Below are positions 23,548 through 36,747 of a DNA stretch of 64,000 bases, in pieces. Below the pieces are notes generated by a model. That model saw only the letters and a program-made list of their open reading frames with translations, had not been told where the DNA came from and did not search any database. Made by a program: the position numbers and the translations under genes. The stretch covers positions 61,062,861 to 61,126,860 of the forward strand of contig OY970828.1 of the NCBI GenBank assembly GCA_963853835.1, in the 5' to 3' direction. Each line of letters opens with the position of its first letter. The first letter of the stretch is position 1. Origin of the DNA: Calendula officinalis. Its lineage: Eukaryota; Streptophyta; Magnoliopsida; Asterales; Asteraceae.

Positions 23548-24431
23548 CATCATTCTTATGGTATGTTCTTTGTTACACTGCTAGTCTCTAATGTTATATT
23601 GGATCGTTAAAAGATTTTGAATGATCAAACTAACTTTTGGCTTTTGTTATAAACGAAATTAAATGATTGTGAATGCTATAGTGGCAAATCACATAGACCG
23701 TCCGTGAAACTTACTATATTTATTGATTTTTTTTCTCTTTGTTTTTTTTCCTCTTTATTTTTTTCCTCTTTATTTTTTCCCTCTTTTTATTTTTTATTTT
23801 TCTTGTATCCACGTTCTACGATCCACTACTTGCGCGCAGACCCACCACCGACATGTATCTCTTTGACTTCAAAGTTCAATCAAACATCATTATTGTCGCC
23901 ACCACACCTACTGAAAATCGATCCAAACCTATCCCCCACCTTCAATTCGGCCGCCTTCTCTAGTTGTTCCATCACTGGTGACGTTTGGTCTGCCACACTT
24001 TCCCCCCGTCAAGCATCTATTTATCTCAATAATTCGAAAACATAAACACCATTATTATATTCACTTCGGAATCAATTCAACTAGACATTGTTGATTATAC
24101 TAAAGTCACACACACCTCTGACAATTCTGAAAATCTTTGTTTGCAAAACCCCAACTTCTATGGCGACCTACAATTCCAATCAATTTTCAGGTTTAGGATT
24201 TAAAAGATCTAGGGGTTTTCAATCAATTTTACAAGTTTAGAGGTTTATAAATCTAGGGTTACGCAACCTCCCGCGTCACAACCCTCTATTTCAACCTAAT
24301 TATTACTGAAAAGCACCCCTGATTTCTCTTTCTTTCATAGTTGCCCTGGTTTGGTATGTTTTCCGTGCAGTATCAGATATGATGATCCCACTTGATCATG
24401 GTATCTCTCGCACTTGGTATACATTGGCTTA
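23548..24431. other. intergenic, T-rich tract
   Basis: Has a T-rich stretch at 23728-23800 that opens low-complexity frames, and otherwise nothing I can name. Confidence 0.45.
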
Positions 24432-24823
24432 GAAGTGGGATCCTGTGAGGACTCTTTTTTCGGTGAGGACTCGCGAGGACACCTCATAAAAATTTCAAAA
24501 AATTCCGAAAACAATATATATAACCCACCATGATTATTACTACATTTGACAAAAAAAAAAAGTTCAAAAAAAAAATTATGATCCACTTTTTTTAGCGAAT
24601 CATAACAATGATCCAGATTTTTTTTGTGTATCATTATTATGATCAATATTTTTTTTTTGGATCATTTTTGGAATTTTTTTTTTTTTTTGGATCTTATACA
24701 TAGCGATTTTAATGTTTAAAAACAGGAATTTTTGAAAAAAGTTTGTTTTGGATCATTTTTAGAGTTTTTTTGGAGTCCTCACAGTCCTCGCGAGGAAAAG
24801 AGTCCTCACCGGATCCGGACCCC
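24432..24823. mobile_element. MITE with 9-bp target duplication
   Basis: Inverted ends around GGATCC.GTGAGGACTC and a second CTCGCGAGGAC block. Flanks are ATTGGCTTA (24423-24431) and ATTAGCTTA (24824-24832), 8 of 9 matching, which suggests a Mutator-type origin. The interior has GGATCATTTTT-like repeats. A second copy lies inverted at 46128-46482. Confidence 0.7.
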
Positions 24824-24867
24824 ATTAGCTTATTACCCTGATAAGCATGGACCACTGGAGTGGCATG

Positions 24868-25627
24868 TAACACCCCACAAATTGAGGTAAAATACATAGG
24901 TTCTGTTTTATCAGTATTGAGTGTAAGTTATTAAGTTATTAAAGTTCAAGGTTGTATATGCACATAGATTAAAAATTAGAGGGTGTTTAGTGTAAATATT
25001 TTAATAAATCAATTTATACAAAAATAGAAATCATCTTCCATACATTTCATTAGTATGTGTGTGTATATACCTTAGACTCAAGAACAAGAGATTCAAGATT
25101 GCAAATAAACAATTTTGGTGTTAAATTGATCCATAAAATCAGTTCTAGAATCTTTCTATTGTCAAGTTATTGAAGTTAGAGTTTATGTGATTAAACTCAT
25201 ATAAACTAGTAGTTGTTTTACATGATCAATTATTGTTATACTTAGACAACTAATTGAGTTTTAATATAAAGTAATTTTAATTATTTCATATATTTTTTTA
25301 TGTAAATTCATGATGTTTAGCTAGGTTAGTGTATAAAGAAGATTATTTAGTTAATATCATGTTGTTACACACATGGTGTTTATGTTAATGCTTGGTTGAA
25401 TATTTCAAATATAAATTGGAAGAAAATCTCCTTTTTGTTAATAGCCAAACATGTTAAAAACCTGTTCAAATTACTCCCAAATGTATTTCATAAGTTGGTA
25501 TTAGTTGTTAGAGGAATTAAAAGTCAAATTGAGTTGAAATTTGACGATTTCTATCAAAATCTGAATTTGGACAGCATGTTGTGGGCAGAAAATGAGTCAT
25601 TTTGTAAAAATAATATAACATTAACCG
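24868..25627 (+). mobile_element. gypsy-type LTR remnant, split by the copia element
   Basis: Starts TGTAACACCCC, the common start of plant gypsy LTRs. The AACCG at 25623-25627 is the copia target, and sequence continues after 31870 for some 60 bases. Its other end and partner LTR were not found. It could be other non-coding sequence with a chance start. Confidence 0.4.
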
Positions 25628-26780
25628 TGTAGGAGCTAATACCAATTTTCATTAAATAAAATACAATTACAATAAGGGAAATTGACTAATACGTTTACAA
25701 AAGATTGAAACAAAGTAAATAGAACAAACAAGTACAAGGTTTTGGTTGAGTCTCGTGAAATTCACGATCCCCTTAAAATAGATTCGTTGTCTATTTCCCA
25801 GGGTAAAACAACCGAGTAGTATTACACTACCGGATATAATCCAAGCCAGAACAATACCGAGATTAAGAGAGTTTTCTAGAGAGAAAAGCTTGTGATCTTG
25901 TAAGTAGGTGAGTGAAGGTTTGTCTACAAATGAGACCTAAGGTCTCCTTTTATAGTGTAGAATGAAGACTAATATTTACTCAAAACATTAAATGCATTCA
26001 TTATCATTAGACAAGAAATCAAAACAGTAATCTGCACTAATTGCAGAATTTTCGTAACTGTTCTGCTCAGTCCAGGAACTCAGTCCGAGAACTCAGTATC
26101 AGAAGTCAGCGCTGCAGGTCAGTATTGGAAGCTCAGTATTGGACAGCAGCTGCGCAGGTCAGTATCAGACTGCAGCTGCGTAGGTAAGTATCAGACTGCA
26201 GCTGCGCAGGTCAGTATCAGACTGAAACTACGCAGGTCAGTATCATACTGCAACTGCGCATGTCACTATCAGACTGCAGCTCAGTACACGTCGAACACTC
26301 AGTGTGAGGAGGTCGGTATTGATCGGTTCAGTACTGAGGTGGTCAGTATGAAAAAATCAGTACTGAGGAGGTCAGTACGAGACAACTGCAGTGTCGATGA
26401 GGTGCAAAAATTGACCCGCAGTAGCCCGAAATTTCGGAGCTGCATTTGTGTCCGCAGGTCGCTCGGGCGTACACGAGTTCAAGCCATTTTGGGCAACTCA
26501 GTCCAAATTATTTGCACCGCGCGTAGGCTTGCGGGTAAAACCCATGTATATGGATTTAATCTTCCATACTACTTCCAACCTTATAAACCAACAAATGGTT
26601 TGTCATTTTTCCAATGTGGGATACTCTCCCACTTCCCCCACTTCCAAGATTTCTTGTATCAAACACCCTACTTTGAGAGTCGATATCTCATTCACCACAA
26701 CTCGACTTTGGACACGCTATATACCGTTGCGTAACTCTCACGAAGGAGAACACAAAGCTACCAACCAATAACTATATATA

Positions 26781-26833
<53 letters not shown>

Positions 26834-26882
26834 TATAGGTCCAAAGTTGGTGAAAATCATTTTATCACAACTTTTTCCAACA
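25628..26882 (-). repeat. 3' LTR of the copia element
   Basis: 1,255 bases; includes a tandem array (about 26100-26290) of units like CAGACTGCAGCTGCGCAGGT and an AT microsatellite (26785-26829). A PPT-like ATGTGGGGGAT adjoins it on the minus strand. Confidence 0.9.
26100..26290. repeat. tandem repeat in the copia LTR
   Basis: About 27-base units containing GGTCAGTATCAGACTGCA repeat five to six times. The other LTR (31420-31620) has the same array with different unit content. Confidence 0.75.
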
Positions 26883-27469
26883 ATCCCCCACATGAATGGA
26901 GATCGATTGAAAACACCACAAAAATCGATAAATGTTCAACAGTTAAGTCTTGTAAAGGATAGGTAGGTGTTAGCCTTTGAACCCTCCCTTGAGAAGCACA
27001 CTTAGTTTCCTAGCAGTCAGTAGACGCGATGTCCTTGAACTGAATCCGCCTTTTGTGTAGACGACAATATACATTCTCACAAGACTCTCCCTAACTTGTT
27101 CATATCCTCTTATCGTGCCCGTCTTGGTCATGGACACTTCCTGGTTCTGCGAGAGCTACTAAGAATTGTGCCCCAACAATTCCATTCGAAGCGACCCCAC
27201 TTCTCCCTCACATAGGCGATTCTCTATCACGAATCATTAAAAGCCATAGTGCTTATCCTCATTGTCACTGAACTAGGAATAGACTAGGAAGTAGTACAAT
27301 GTACTCCCTTTAAGAATGTTTGGAGGAATTCCGTTACCCCCACAGTGACATCCCTTCATTTATACAATTAGGTTGTCCTATTGAACCTAGATCTTGGGAT
27401 CTCCAGTCAACTAGTTTAGGTTTCCTTCGCATAAACTTTTATTCCAAGGGCTTTAGTCCCATTCCATTC

Positions 27470-30450
27470 GACGACTTATTAACTAACTCTTTGCTTAAGC
27501 CTTTCGTAAGCGGATCCGCGATGTTATCTTTTGACTTTACATAGTCAATTGTGATAACTCCAGTTAAGAGTAGTTGTCATATCGAGTTATGTCTACGTCG
27601 AATATGCCTTGACTTACCATTATACATTGCACTCTTGGCTCTACCAATAGCCGATTGGCTATCACAATGTATACAAATGGAAGACAACGACATTGACGAA
27701 TTTGGAATACATTCCACAAATTGGCGTAGCCATTCCGCCTCTTCACCACTTTTATCCAAGGCGATAAACTCGGATTCCATTGGGATCTAGCTATAACCGT
27801 TTGCTTGGACGATTTCCAAGATATAGCCGCACCTCCAAGGGTAAACACATAACCACTTGCAGATTTTGACTCTTTTATATCCGATATCCAATTTGCATCA
27901 CTGTATCCTTCGATCACAGCTGGATATCGAGTATAATGCAATCCATAATTTCTAGTGTACCTCAAGTACCGAAGTACTCTAGTAATACTTTTCCAATGTT
28001 CAACACTTGGATTACTAGTGTACCGACTTAGCCTACTCACCGCATAAGCTAAATCCGGTCTTGTACAACTCATTAGGTACATTAGACTACCAATAATCCT
28101 TGAGTATTCTAATTGATTCACACTTTCACCTCTATTTTTATGTAGATGGTGAGAGGTGTCAATTGGAGTACTAACTTTATTAGTGTCTCCCGCACTAAAA
28201 TTCTCAAGAATTTTATCAACATAGTGTTTTTGAGTTAACACAAGTCCATCATGGGTGCGTACAATCTTGATTCCAAGAATGACATCCGCCAAACCCATGT
28301 CTTTCATGTCAAACCTTGACTTCAACATATCTTTTGTAGATTGAGTCATCTTATCATTGCTTCCAATGATAAGCATATCATCTACGTAAAGACATAATAT
28401 GACATATCCATGACTTGTGTTTTTCACATAAACACATTTGTCACACTCGTTAATTTTAAAGCCACTTTCTAGCATGACATTGTCAAACTTTTGGTGCCAT
28501 TGTTTAGGAGCTTGTTTCAATCCATACAATGATTTAACGAGTTTACATACTTTTGCCTCTTGACCGGGAGCAATAAAGCCTTCCGGTTGTTCCATATAAA
28601 TCTCCTCTTCTAAATCACCATTTAGAAAGGCGGTTTTCACATCCATTTGACGAACCTCTAGATTTCTTATGGAAGCAATCGCAAGTATCATCCGAATTGA
28701 TGTTATTCGCGTTACCGGTGAGTAGGTATCCAAGTAATCTAGACCTTCTCGTTGTCTATATCCTTTGATCACCAATCTCGCTTTAAATTTATCAATGGAA
28801 CCATCCGCTTTCATCTTTTTCTTAAAAATCCATCGGTAGCCTAACGTTTTGCAACCTGGAGGAAGATCAACTACCTCCCACGTATGGTTTTGTAAGATAG
28901 AATCTATCTCGCTTTTGATGGCTTCTTTCCATTGAGGTCCTTCCGAAGAAGTTACCGCTTCACGGTAGGTCCGTGGTTCACTTTCTACCATATAGGTGAC
29001 AAAGTCCGAACCAAAGGATTTTTCGATCCTTGCCCTTTTACTTCTTCTAGGCTCAACCTCTTCTAATTGAGGTTGTTGTTGTCTCTCATCATGGACAACT
29101 TCGTCAACACGTGTAGACGAACTTCCTTGTTCCTTGTCTAAACAAGGAAACACAGTTTCAAAGAATGACACATTCCTTGATTCCATAATCGTATTTTTGT
29201 GTATATCGGGAATCTTAGATTCATGCACAAGAAAATGATAGGCACTACTATGATGTGCATAACCAATAAATATGCAATCAACCGTTTTAGACCCAATCTT
29301 TTGAGTCTTAGGAAGAGGAATGGCTACCTTAGCAAGGCACCCCCACACTCGTAAGTACTTATACGAAGGTTTTCTTCCAAACCAAAGTTCATACGGTGTT
29401 TCATCCTTTTCCTTACGTGGTATCTTATTTAAAAGATAATTAGCCAACAACACGACTTCCCCCCACATTTCATGGTTTAACCCCGAACTTATAAGCATGG
29501 CATTAACCATCTCTTTCAAGGTACGATTCTTTCGCTCGGCAATACCATTTTGTTGTGGCGAATAAGGAGCAGTGAATTCATGTCTTATTCCATTTGAGAA
29601 CATAATTCCGCAAAGGAGAAACATATTCACCTCCTCGATCACTTCGTACAACCTTGATTTTCTTATTAAGTTGGTTTTCCACTTCATTTTTATACAAAAT
29701 GAATTTCGCAATTGCTTCATCCTTACTTTTGAGTAAGTACACATAGCAATATCTAGTACAATCATCAATGAACGTAATGAAGTACTTGTTACCACCCATG
29801 GTAGGAATTGATTTCAAATCACACACATCCGTATGAATCATATCAAGTGGTTCGGTTTTTCTTTCAACCGATCGAAATGATGTTCTCGTAAGTTTGGCTT
29901 CAACACACGTGTTGCATTTGTGATTCGAATCAATATGGAATGTTGGTATGCTATTTAATTTAATTAAACGACGAATTGAATTGAAATTTACACGGCCTAA
30001 ACGACCATGCCAAACATTTGACGTTTCAAGTAAATGAACAACATTAGTAACATTTTTATTAAATATTCGTTTAAAATTTCTCAAATTTAATTTGAACATA
30101 CCATTAAGGGCATAATCCTTACCAACATCCATTCCACATTTTGATAACACAATTTTATCAGATTCAATCACAACTCGAAATCCAAACTTAGTAAGCAAGC
30201 ATCCGGACACAAGATTCTTACGAATTGCCGGAACATACAACACATTGCTTAATGTGACATCATTTCCGGAATTCATCCTTAAGATGACATTTCCTTCACC
30301 TCTGATATCCGCGGTAGCCGAGTTTCTCATAAAAAGTTTTTGTCCATTTTCAACATCTTTGAAAGTGGTAAACAAACTTTTACTGAAACACACGTGACGG
30401 GTTGCACCCGTATCGACATACCATCCACTTGAATCATTCCCACCAAGTTA
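27470..30450 (-). pseudogene. copia pol (PR-INT-RT-RNase H), broken
   Basis: Reading down the minus strand: the protease DTGA motif near 30408; a gag-pre-integrase zinc region (HKCNTC) and integrase core (30393-29578); then a frame break near 29600; integrase end, RT with YVDD and RNase H (29795-27564). Further breaks lie near 30440 (protease), near 27785 (RNase H) and at 27579-27577, where an in-frame TGA stands in the final RNase H segment. Homologous coding continues to about 27470. It cannot make a full polyprotein; no sequence has been restored. Confidence 0.9.
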
Positions 30451-30954
30451 ACTTCCGACAATTCGGAAATCATAGCCACAATATGCACATCTTCCTTCAT
30501 ATGCATTTCCATATTAGGCATTGTCACAACATTTGTCATTTTTATCAAATAAAAAATGCAAATATTTGACCAATAAGCCTCAACAATTATACTTATTTCA
30601 ATTAGAAGTAAGATATTTTTCAAGTATCAACTCAAGAAGTCTATGACTATCTTGTATCTTACAATCAATGTCAACAAATATAAATTTTTAAATCCAAAAT
30701 TGTTTTAAACAATATATCAAGTTATAGAAAACTTTTAAAACTTGATATACTAAACTTTAAATCCAAAAATTTGATTTAACAATTTAAACAAAACAAAATT
30801 GGAAATTTTCGAAAAAACTCAATTGAACCTTTTTGTTCTATAAAACGTTTCAATCACCACTTTTTCCAAATCTATGCTATCAACAAGCAAAATCCGAAAA
30901 AAAATGTATTTTCCAACCGGTATTAGCTTAGAGAGGAAAAATCTATTTTAAGTT

Positions 30955-31865
30955 TGTAGGAGCTAATACCAATTTTCATTAAATAAAATACAATTACAAT
31001 AAGGGAAATTGACTAATACGTTTACAAAAGATTGAAACAAAGTAAATAGAACAAACAAGTACAAGGTTTTGGTTGAGTCTTGTGAAATTCACGATCCCCT
31101 TAAAATAGATTCGTTGCTATTTCCCAGGGTAAAACAACCGAGTAGTTTTACACTACCGGATATAATCCAAGTCAGAACAATACCGAGATTAAGAGAGTTT
31201 TCTAGAGAGAAAAGCTTGTGATCTTGTAAGTAGGTGAGTGAAGGTGTGTCTACAAATGAGACCCAAGGTCTCCTTTTATAGTGTAGAATGAAGACTAATG
31301 TTTACTCAAAACATTAAATGCATTCATTATCATTAAACAAGAAATCAAAACAGTAATCTGCACTAATTGCAGAATTTTCATAACTGTTCTGCTCAGTCCT
31401 TCTGGTCAGTCCAGGAACTCAGTCCGAGAACTCAGTATCAGAAGTCAGCGCTGCAGGTCACTATTGGAAGCTCAGTATTGGACAGCAGCTACACATGTCA
31501 GTATCAGACTGCAGCAGCGCAGGTCAGTATCAGACTGAAACTGCGCATGTCAGTATCAGAATGCAAACTGCGCAGGTCAGTATCAGACTACAACTGCGCA
31601 GGTCAGTATCAGACTGCAACTCAGTACACGTCGAACACTCAGTGCGAGGAGGTCGGTATTGATCGGTTCAGTACTGAGGTGATCAGTATGAAAAAATCAG
31701 TACTGAGGAGGTCAGTACGAGACAACTGCAGTGTCGATGAGGTGCAAAAATTGACCCGCACGAGCCCGAAATTTTGGAGCTGCATTCGTGTCCGCAGGTC
31801 GCTCGGGCGTACACGAGTTCAAGCCAAAGTTGGTGAAAATCATTTTATCACAACTTTTTCCAACA
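30955..31865 (-). repeat. 5' LTR of the copia element, U3-deleted
   Basis: 911 bases. Compared with the other LTR it lacks the segment corresponding to 26486-26842, with a CC at each breakpoint. The missing part is U3 and holds the likely promoter. Confidence 0.88.
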
Positions 31866-31929
31866 AACCGTAACTTGGATTTTAATGAGGTTAGAGTCGT
31901 TGGAAATGTATTCGAGTCTACATCATAAT

Positions 31930-32353
31930 AAATTTTTTTGAAGTGCCTAAAATACCCCTTAACTTATACTCTTTCTTCTCTTATCTTCTTCCATATACTC
32001 CTTATACAATGTCATCCCCTAAATCAACTATCCCTAAATCACAATCCCCCAAATCAACTAACCCTAACTCCCTTTTAAGCTCTCTGTGCGAATCCAAACA
32101 ACCCCATCGTCTCTTCCTTTTTGTGCAACATTCAGGCGACCACAAAACCCAGCAGCTTCCCCGGCGAGAGAGTTTGTTCCGGCGAACTCAAAAAACCCCT
32201 GACGATTGTCTCATCTTGTTGCCTCATCTCGCTTTAGACAAAACAGAAGCTCCACCTTGATCTCCCTCGATCTCCGGCGGCCGACAAACCCAACAAGGCA
32301 GAAACCCAGCTCCGGCGAATTCACGTTTTCCCGGTGACAGAAGTGTTTCCGGC

Positions 32354-32384
<31 letters not shown>

Positions 32385-33034
32385 AGGTTTTTTCTCTCTA
32401 AAACGAAGGTATAATCTCTCCCTCTAAATCTCAGCTTCGGGTTATGTGTGAGTATCGTATATGTCTTAAAATCCGTCAACTCCCTCGTTTTCCTTCTCCG
32501 CGAAACACACACCAGTGTGTGTTAAGCATCGTGACGAGTGCTAATCTTTACGAGCAGTGTACGTCAAACCGAAACATCGGAGGTGTGTACTGCAAAAGTG
32601 TATCAGATGCGTACGTATGTGTGCACGGTGTTCGTGTGTGTGTGTGCTCACCGACATGTTGTTTGATTCTTTTAATGTTGAAACAGTTAAACACTGAAAC
32701 AGTGAAGGTTTCAATTGTGATTTGGTGTTTTTGAGTTTTCTAAGAAGAATGAATTTTCGGAGAATCAAGAAAGAGTTGAAGGATTTAGGGAAAAGGATTA
32801 AACAAGAAAAGAGGGTTTTGATTTGGGTGTGTTTTTTGTGCATAGATGAAGAAAAGAGGAAGACGATGGTGAGAGTAAGGGTAAAATTGTCAATTAAAAA
32901 TGTTTAACAACTGTTAGTATTAGGGACTAAAACCAATACGAACTGTAAACCACAGTGACCACGAGTGTAATTACTTAGACTTAGGGATTAAATCCAAAAC
33001 ATTGTGTAAACCACAGGGACCATTCGTTTAATTA
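31930..33034. mobile_element. long-TIR Mutator-like element, left end truncated
   Basis: The right end (32907-33034) matches the terminal repeat of the 10516 element in inverted form, ending TTTAATTACTC. At the left only a short inner part survives (TTTTGAAGTGCCTAAAATACC near 31936). The interior has transcript-like features: a CT run (32359-32385) and CCGGCGA-rich stretches. No recognised protein. Confidence 0.6.
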
Positions 33035-34132
33035 CTCTTTGAGTTAATACATGTTTAAAGATATGATTATAGAAATTAATCATATTAATAGAAAAACTTG
33101 TATATTAATGTGTGTATGTACATGATTGTATAAATAGATGTGCAAGGTTCTCTAACTTCTCAAGTAACGGGTCAAATGCGGCATCGGGGTGAGTAACGGG
33201 CCGAACATGTGATAAGTAAATGACACCCCAAAATATGTCTTATATATCTTTAATATAAGAATGTGCATTTACTTGAATAAATCATAGTTTTTAGTTGACA
33301 TGTGAGCATAATTGGTTAAATGACACGCGGAAATTCACCTTATACCTTTAGTATGACGGTGTGCATTTATCTATTAGATAGTATATTGTAAGTTAGAGTA
33401 TGTGGTGATATGTCAAGTATTCATCTATACTAGGGCAAATATCAGCTTAATAGTATTTGGTAATATATCAATTACTTACCAATATATTTACGCACAAAAA
33501 AGTGGTGACCAATATGAGCTCAAGTAACCAGATAAGTGTCAAGACGCCAAGTTTCGAAGACAAGTAAAAAATATGACATGTATGGAGGTTCATGTGTTCA
33601 AGCTAATATTAATCAAGTTATTCATGTTTATATATTCGCTAAGCAATTATACTTACCTGTTTATGTTGTCATGTTTTATTTTTATATGTTTAGCAAGTTA
33701 TTTTTTATATGTTTAGCAAGTTTAATTAGACGGGTCATATGAATTCCATAGCTAACGGAGATTTTGATGATTTAGATTTAAAAATCACCTCTTTTAAACT
33801 TGTTATAACTTGAATTGTTGAATCATTGACTGTGAAGTTGTGATTCAGTCTCCGTATGATCAAAGAAGTAGTCGTAACGTTTGCAGTCATATTCCCAGTT
33901 CCCGAATTGTTGTTGTGATTCAGTCTCGCGTACTGCAGTTCATACCTAATTAGGTTTTGGGCCTAATGGACATATACATTACAAATATTTAGGCCCAAAA
34001 TGGGCCTGGTTCCATGACACCCACTCATGTTCACCTCTAGTTATAACCTACATACGGTAAAACAAAATATAATTCACTTACGGAAGTCAATACCAATACC
34101 AACACGAACACCAACACCAACACCAACGCGAA
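33035..34132. other. intergenic with diverged direct repeat
   Basis: Two diverged copies of a stretch containing AAATGACAC and GTGCATTTA lie near 33220 and 33320. Just before the RRM gene is a CCAACACCAA-type microsatellite (34090-34128). No ORF supported. Confidence 0.5.
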
Positions 34133-34141
34133 TATATAAAG
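34133..34141 (+). promoter_or_regulatory. probable TATA box of the RRM gene
   Basis: TATATAAAG lies 97 bases upstream of the ATG, leaving a short leader. Confidence 0.55.
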
Positions 34142-34229
34142 TGTGACCGTGACGCCAGAACCATACCTGCTTCTGTTCTTGATTTCCGGCATCTGATTTC
34201 AATTTTCATCATTAGTCAACCTCCAAAAC

Positions 34230-36747
34230 ATGTCTGTTCCTTACTGGAAATACGCCGCCGCTGATGGTATGCAGCAGCCACAGCAGCAGCCACCACTTCA
34301 TTCACTCGCCGGAAAGCGCCCCCGCTCCGATTACGGTAATTTTCTCCCTCTTCCCTCTTGTCTTTCGCTTGTTCGACGTTCTTTTCTTTCTATTCAGTTA
34401 ACCTAGAATTTAAACTAAGCTGATTTTTAGCCGGATAGATGTTAGGGTTTTTTTATCCTGGTGGCAGTGATAAAAATTCAAAATTTTCAGATCGTTTGCT
34501 AGCAGGAAAATTCTCCACGTCATGCCATGTAGTGTTTCATATATGCTCATACATCCATCCACCTTATCGCAATCTTTGGGAATATATTACAAAACCCTAG
34601 TTATCACATTGCCCTAATATAAATTAAACCAGTTTCCAAGAAGCTATACAATTTGGCTTCTGAAATTTAAAATTGGATGTCTGTTTATAACCTTCAACAT
34701 TTATCTTTGCTGTATATTGTCAAGGATTTTGCTAATAAGCGTTTACTAACCAACTTATGGTTATAAATAACCATTGATTTACATAAATAACCCTAAAATT
34801 GTTAACTTTATAAAAGCAATAAGTTCTTCCTTCTAACTGTCACTTACTAACGATCACAGAGTTTGATAAATTCGCTCCTGTGTAATCATATATCCTTTTT
34901 TTTGATGTAGATCTTCCTGGTGGTCGTGAGTTACCTAGCTATTTTAACCATGAGGATGATAGAGGAACTCACCTAACCGTTAAAGATTCTGATACCATTG
35001 GTGCATCTTATGACCGTTATCTACGTGGCACGGTATGTCTATATATATATGCACACACAGACACACACAGTGTTGTAAAAATCGGTCTTGGCGGCCGCCT
35101 AGGCGGCGCCTAGGCGGCGCCTAGGCGCTTGGCGGTCGGCTGCCGAGTGAGAAATTGCCTAATCGTTGGAGTTTGAAGGTTTTGGTCAAACTCGGTCCTA
35201 ATCGGTCCTAGGCGGCCCTTGGCGGTCCTTGGCGGCCCTTGGCGGTCAAAAAAATGGTGATGAAGAAGATTGGAGTGGGCCTGTTTTTTTGTTTCAGTCG
35301 TTATGTTGTAGAGGAAAAAAGACGGCGATGAAGAAATTAGGTTTTCATTGGTATATTAATTGATAAATAAGTTGGAGTGGGCCTGTTTTAGAATGATAGA
35401 TTGGTCGGGCTCATTATTGGGCTTCTTTTTGTTATATTTCAAAACACCCTGATCCAACTTAAGTTTCCAAAATCCAGTATTCAAACTTATTGTTCGTATT
35501 TTATATATTGTTATTGACTAATTTAATTATTTTGTTAAGATATTATATATATTTTTCTAAAAAAATTAATTTTCTTTGTATTTAATAGTACCCGCCTAGA
35601 AACCGATTAATCGCCGCCGAGACCGATTAATCGCTTGAAGGTGGTCGACCGCCAAGGTACCGCCGAGCGATTTTTACAACATTGGACACACATATATATA
35701 CAGTCACACACACATCTGACAAGCTAATCTATTATGATTTATGACAGCAACTTTCACCATATGGTGGCATTGAGTCTGGTAGACCCATGAACACAGGACT
35801 TGGTGCTCGTGTTCATGAAGATCCTCTCATGATGGGTATGGGTATGGGTATAAATATGGGTATGGGTATGGATCATGCAACTATAAAAGGCCGGGATCGG
35901 GAAACGGGCTTGTTAGGTGGTAGGCCCGAAATTCCTTTGCCTCATGATGCTACTAATACTCTGTATGTAGAGGGGTTACCTTCAAATTGTTCAAGGAGAG
36001 AAGTGGCCCGTATCCTTTTTCCATCTCTCATTGTGTTCTTAAACTTTAATATTTGAATTAATTAATTATTGCCAGGCTGGCATTTATATTTTCACATTGG
36101 TTTTGGTTCCTTCACTTGAATTTTACAGATATATTTCGTCCTTTTGTGGGCTACCGAGAAGCTCGACTTGTGACCAAGGAATCCAAACATGTAAGACGAA
36201 ATCCGTTCTCCATATGTTAAAAAGTGCTGTTAAATTTTTAAAAAAATCTGTTAATTTGGTGTTTGAGTTTTGCAGACGGTACTCTGTTTTGTTGATTTTG
36301 AAAGTCCAGCTGAGGCAGCTACTGCTAGAGATGCGTTACAAGGTACATTTTTATTTTTATTTTCAAATTTTAAATTCTTCTTCTTTATTTTTATATTTTC
36401 TCCAAGACAATTTGTAATTGTAACCTATATATATTATGGCAACCCTAGACAAGGAACAATAGTATATTTTAGTAATATTTTATATTTCAATAATATGCTA
36501 AAGAAGAGTACCGACACCCGTCTTTAAACAAAGATCTAACGGTCAGAGAGTTAGGGTTTCTGTGTGGTAAACCCCGTGTTAATTGTGTGGGGTAAAATAG
36601 TGAGAGGTCGATTTTACAGGTTATATGTTTGACGAGCATGACCGAGACTCGGTCAGCTTAAGAATCCAATTTGCCCGTGTTCCTGGTGCCAAGACAGGTG
36701 GCGCTGTGCCTCTAAGGCCAGCTGGCGGGCGTCATGGAAGACGTTGA
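34230..36747 (+). CDS. RRM protein, NSR-like (nuclear speckle RNA-binding)
   Basis: Six exons in phase encode 248 residues: 34230-34335, 34911-35032, 35748-36009, 36129-36190, 36276-36342 and 36620-36747; all introns are GT-AG. It starts MSVPYWKYAAADG, has a Gln-rich patch and a Met-Gly repeat (residues 105-118), then one RNA-recognition motif (about 146-226) with RNP2 LYVEGLP and RNP1 VLCFVDF, and a basic Gly-rich end. The overall plan resembles plant NSRa/NSRb, nuclear proteins that affect alternative splicing. That identification is from family memory, not a search. Intron 2 carries a hAT MITE. A GTGAG after the stop and an AG near 36870 may bound a 3' UTR intron. Confidence 0.88.
35068..35684. 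mobile_element. hAT-type MITE in an intron
   Basis: Inverted ends CA(G/A)TGTTGTAAAAATCG with a perfect 8-base target duplication, GACACACA (35060-35067 and 35685-35692). The 617 bases include repeats of GGCGG(C/T)C. It makes up most of intron 2 of the RRM gene. Confidence 0.9.

Larger units (their letters stand above)
25628..31865 (-). mobile_element. Ty1/copia LTR retrotransposon, structurally complete, inactive
   Basis: LTRs lie at 25628-26882 (3') and 30955-31865 (5'), each starting TGTTGG and ending CCTACA on the minus strand. The target duplication AACCG is perfect (25623-25627 and 31866-31870). The interior carries protease remnant, integrase, reverse transcriptase and RNase H in copia order. 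Gag is missing or unrecognisable (30530-30950 is A/T-rich), pol has several frame breaks, and the 5' LTR lacks about 357 bases of U3. LTR divergence looks like a few percent. A tRNA primer site was not recognised. Confidence 0.92.

Noticed and set aside
23704..24045. Coding gene over the T-rich region
   Set aside because: Frames are low-complexity Phe/Ser runs without domain or splice context.
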